Source: Zingiber officinale (taxonomy: Eukaryota; Streptophyta; Magnoliopsida; Zingiberales; Zingiberaceae). From it: a stretch of 64,000 bases of DNA. Shown piece by piece: positions 60,601-64,000 of this stretch (within the stretch, counting starts at the first letter, position 1; every line of letters starts with the position of its first letter). A program made the position numbers and the translations under genes. The DNA is taken from the NCBI RefSeq assembly GCF_018446385.1, contig NC_055998.1:75262744-75326743 (forward strand), given 5' to 3'. Below the pieces are notes generated by a model. That model had not been told where the DNA came from and made no database searches. It saw only the letters and a program-made list of their open reading frames with translations.

Positions 60601-61635
60601 GCCCAGAGGGCAGAGATAGAAAATAAGTCCCTACAGCAATAGTAGCAATCCGTGCTCCATTGCCTACGCGTAGGTCCACCTCGCCCTTCGTCAATGCCCT
60701 GCTATTTCTCAACTCCTGCACATTAGTACAAATGTGAGAAGCACATCCAGTATCGAATACCCATGATGAAGAAATAGATAGATTGACTTCTATAACATAT
60801 ATACCTGAAGTGGAAGTCTCACTTCTTTTCTTCTTAAGATCTTCCAGGTACATCTTGCAGTTCCTCTTCCAGTGCCCGGTCTGACCGCAGTGGAAGCAGG
60901 TAGCATCCTTGGCGACCCCTCCTTTAGGTTTCAGTGCCTTGCCTTTGCCCTTGGCTTGGGACTTTCCCTTGCCTTTAGGCTTGCCCTTGCCCTTTTGTTT
61001 CTGAACCATCAAATAGAATTGGGCTTAACCTTCTTAAGGTTGAGCTCAGCAGTTCGTAATATACTAAGCAGTTTGGGCAGTGTCTTGTCAATTTCATTTA
61101 TGTTGTAGTTCATGAAAAATTGACTGTAGCTCTCTGGCAAAGACTGCAAGATCAGGTCAGTGGCCAGCTCTTGGCCAAGTGGGAATCCCAACCTCTGTAG
61201 ATTCTCTATATACCCAATCATCTTGAGTACATATAGACCTACGGGAGCCCCATCTGACATCTTGCACTGAAATAGTGCCCTTGAGATCTCAAATCTCTCG
61301 TGCCTCGCTTGTCCTTGATATAGTTGACAAAGTTGTTCAACCATATCATAAGCACCCATTAACTCATGTTGCTTCTGAAGCTCAGAGTTCATGGTCGCGA
61401 GCATTAGACATGATACATATAATGTGTCATCTTGATGCTTCTTGTAAGCATCTTTGTCCGCTCGTGTGGCATTGGCAGGAGGAGCCTCCGGAATGGGCTG
61501 CTCTAGAACGTACAGTTTACGTTCTTGGGTGAGAACTATTCTCATATTCCTGTACCAGTCCAAGAAATTCGCTCCGTTGAGCTTGTCCTTGTCAAGGATA
61601 GAACGCAGAGAGAAGGTGTTCGTGTTTGACGTCAT
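57674..61635 (-). pseudogene. Copia-D gag-pol, nearly intact, with one frameshift and three amber stops
   Basis: Gag starts at 61635 (MTSNTNTFSLRSILDKDKLN). At 61009 a one-base loss in a T run shifts the frame. The next 694 codons carry a Lys/Gly-rich stretch, zinc knuckle CFHCGQTGHWKRNC, protease VFDTGCASHI, GAG-pre-integrase (WHCRLGHI), integrase (HSDVCGPF, SDRGGEY, NGVSERRNHT) and the start of RT. TAG stops occur after YKIW (58928-58930), after HILGI (about 58544) and after GGAVS (about 58067). RT keeps MDVKTAFLNG, LYGLKQ-type and the active site YVDDILLIG. RNase H keeps GYSDASFQTD, AEYIAASEA-type, DNNRAIAQAKEP and RTKHILRRFHLIRE, ending at 57674. All catalytic motifs survive. Confidence 0.92.
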
Positions 61636-63137
61636 GGTAATCTACAACAGAAAAATACAGAAAATAAATAAACATCATATTCTAGTAATCACTTAATTAG
61701 GCATTTTAATTAAATGATGCTCCCACTGAATTCTATAATTCATGTGGGACAAGATCCACATCAACTATGCCTTGAGTTAGCTTTGACTAAATCGCCCAAG
61801 ACTTAGTATGATCGGTAGGTAACTAATTTACCAATTACATCTCTATGCAACTCTTGTTTATAGGATCAAGATCCGCATTTATATTAAAACTCGAGTTAGT
61901 TTTGGCTAATACGCCCAATAGTTAATATAAACGTGATTTTGCCCTATCTTCCAACTATTGGATAAATGCCTACAGTTAAACTTGATTTAACTAGTTATAC
62001 TCAAGCTAATTGAGTTTTACTCACCCATGCGTTGATAGGCGGGACCAAGATTGTCCCTCCGTACCCTACCAAGATAATATGTGTTGCTCTACTTTGGCAG
62101 ATTCAACAACTACATGTGATCGAGGTAGTGATAGGTATCACGACATGGTAGGCATTACGAGTTGTCACGATTAAGATCTAATCTAATCGACGAGGTGTAT
62201 CATATACTCGATTTAGATCTAATCTAATCGTTAGGGCGCATCATGTACGCGATTGATCGAATCAAATCGTTAAGGCGCTAATTAACTACTTTACTAGCTG
62301 CATTAAATACACACACACAAGCAATTAATTATACTATTTGTGATTAGTCATGGCCCTACTACGATCTTCTCAAGCCAATAAGAAGATCAGATGGTCAACC
62401 TAGGGTCAAGAGCTTCTTCAAGCTCCTCCCTTTGACCACCTTGTGTTGCTCGCGCCCTCCTCGTAGCTCCGTCTCGAGTGGATCGTCCACCGACTCATTT
62501 TGTACATTACAAAAGGGTGAAACTCGAGTTACATTTGAGTGTAAACTATTTACAACAAGAATATAAATGAAGGAAGGCACGATGCGCAGATCGCGAATCA
62601 AATACAACACGCACAATCACATGACGACACGCAAGCCGTATTATGAATTACAACACAAATATTCCAATCAAATTGGGTCTTTTTGGGCCATGACCATCAC
62701 AAATCATAAATAATTCTAAATTATGTAATTTCCATAATTTTCTGTAATTTTAATACTATTTTACAATTTTTATGAGTAAAGAATTCCCGGCGGTCCCGAT
62801 TAGCGGTTTTCGGGTCCAATCGCGGAACGAATCCCCTTGCGGGGTTAGGGGCAGTACCCCTACCCACGATATAACCATCGCAAGTGTTCCTTAGCGATCC
62901 TACAGTGCCTTAGTCCGCTGTCCCAAAATGTTTTGGGGCGAAACCTTGCCGTTTCGAAAAAATCTTCTCGGTAGTCGAAGCCTACAAGTGTCTAAACACT
63001 TGTGCTTCGCTTCTACGAGAAAATTACCCATAAAAACTATAAAATTAGAAAAATTCACAGAAACTTACAGATATGATATTTTTCATAAAAATACAAATTA
63101 AACTCATACAAGACTTCGCACGTGGCTCTGATACCAC
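61636..63137 (-). other. Copia-D 5' leader with primer-binding site
   Basis: No protein domain is present. The primer-binding site TGGTATCAGAGC lies on the minus strand at 63125-63136. Imperfect repeats of a GATCTAATCTAATCG / GCGCATCATGTACGCGAT type lie at about 62165-62280. Confidence 0.7.
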
Positions 63138-64000
63138 TGTTGGGTTTTTCGGGCCGCAAAAACTATTTTTTGCGTTGCGGAAACTCCGAAACCCCAGCCA
63201 CCGGATCCGTGCGAAGATTAAAATTTAGAAAAACATTACGAGTATGAGTTTCTTACACTAGTTCTAAACTAGATCTACAAGGAGAAGGAATTTACCCTTG
63301 ATGTGAAGCCCTTCGCAATCCCGCTCGTCCTCGGTTAGCCGGATCTCGAAAGTGTCAAAGTAGACACTTCTCTATGTGTATCCACACAAGCAAGAGATGG
63401 AGAAGAACCTCTAAGGATGTTCTAGCAACCTTAGAGATCAGTAATGGAGGAGAGGGAGAGCAAGAAGAAAACTAGAGAGGAAGAAGATGATGGAGTTACT
63501 CACACTAGCTCACAAAATGCACTAACTCCTCATCAAAAGTGGCCGACCACTTTAAGGGGAATTGTAACCTCCATGGGATGCCAAGAGTCACAACTCTTGG
63601 TAACTCCCATGAGGTGGCATTCCACTTAAGCAACCATGATGATGTGGAGCATCATCATTGGACCACTTAATGCCAACTCACCAATGAGGTGGCAAATGGT
63701 CAAGTCAAAATTGACCCTTCATCTTCCTCTCAAGTCAAGTCAAACTTGACCACTTCTCTCCCTTGGTTGATCTAATCTAACCATTGGTTCAAGTCAATTT
63801 TAATTTAATGAATCTCTATTCATTGAATTAAATTGATTAAATGAGTCTAAGTCCAAATTAGACTCACTTAACACATGAACCAAATTGAGTCCAACTCAAT
63901 TAGCCTACTTTGGATTACTCTTAATCCAATTTAGTTCATCAAATGAACCTAATCTCCATCTAATTGCCCTTTAATGTGACCCTATAGGTTCTTATAATGT
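63138..64000 (-). repeat. Copia-D 5' LTR, partial
   Basis: It starts TGTTGGGTTTTTCGGGCC and matches 53427-54300 closely to the window edge. It includes the same short open frame in both copies, which is LTR sequence rather than a gene. It lacks the C2 insertion up to the window end. Confidence 0.93.

Larger units (their letters stand above)
53427..64000 (-). mobile_element. Ty1-copia retrotransposon 'Copia-D' (right end outside window)
   Basis: The element reads leftward. The left (3') LTR is 53427-57665, including solo LTR C2. The coding region is 57674-61635, the leader 61636-63137, and the right (5') LTR starts at 63138 and runs off the window. A primer-binding site and polypurine tract are in the right places. 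Its polyprotein is the most complete in the window. The left terminus reads TATTGG where TGTTGG is expected. Confidence 0.93.

Noticed and set aside
14780-63136. TGGTATCAGAGC sites as possible tRNA fragments
   Set aside because: They stand exactly next to LTR ends and are primer-binding sites, not tRNA genes.

Overview
This window is plant nuclear DNA. It holds introns with GT/AG ends, a plant-clade Argonaute gene, a plant cytokinin dehydrogenase relic, Ty1-copia and Ty3-gypsy retrotransposons primed by initiator-Met tRNA or a TGGCGCC-type site, and CACTA and hAT DNA transposons. The Argonaute and the repeat types suggest a large-genome monocot, perhaps of the ginger order; that placement is inference from general resemblance only. 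One host gene looks intact (an AGO5/MEL1-clade Argonaute, 3087-8143). A second host gene, a cytokinin oxidase/dehydrogenase (13616-20157), is a multiply broken pseudogene. Almost everything else is transposon-derived.

Layout. 1-1841: minus-strand end of a hAT element with a broken TTF/ZMYM1-like transposase gene. 3087-8143: the 21-exon Argonaute. 10002-10603: a non-autonomous hAT-like element with an 8-bp target duplication. 12421-~13400: a probable gypsy LTR relic in minus orientation. 13616-20157: the CKX pseudogene, split in exon 3 by a 4.65-kb copia element (14441-19094). 20158-25800: mostly unassigned sequence with two SINE-like heads, a possible first exon and LTR fragments. 25801-~28620: LTR and partial gag of element E1.

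~28620-53426 is a gypsy element opened by later insertions. Copia-B (29574-50116, minus, 5-bp duplication AGGGC) sits in its LTR. Copia-B itself hosts element E2 (32669-40125, plus, duplication CTTTT) between its integrase and reverse transcriptase, and a CACTA element (41985-46865, duplication CCT) inside its gag. A solo LTR, C1 (50563-52944), sits in the gypsy leader. Copia-D (53427 to beyond 64000, minus) cuts into a 64/59-bp gypsy minisatellite, and its own left LTR carries solo LTR C2 (54460-56858, duplication ACATT).

Most unusual is E2. It has LTRs, a gag-like region and no visible pol; where pol is expected there is a long AT-rich minisatellite followed by a separate transcription-unit-like block with a TATA box, a start codon, a small GT/AG intron and a roughly 1.1-kb coding region. 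That region resembles the 'putative plant transposon protein' family and ends in a coiled coil. It is now frameshifted, but it looks like an extra gene carried by a non-autonomous retroelement family. The Argonaute belongs to the clade that loads germline phased small RNAs; its position among young transposons is suggestive, but the sequence shows no functional link.
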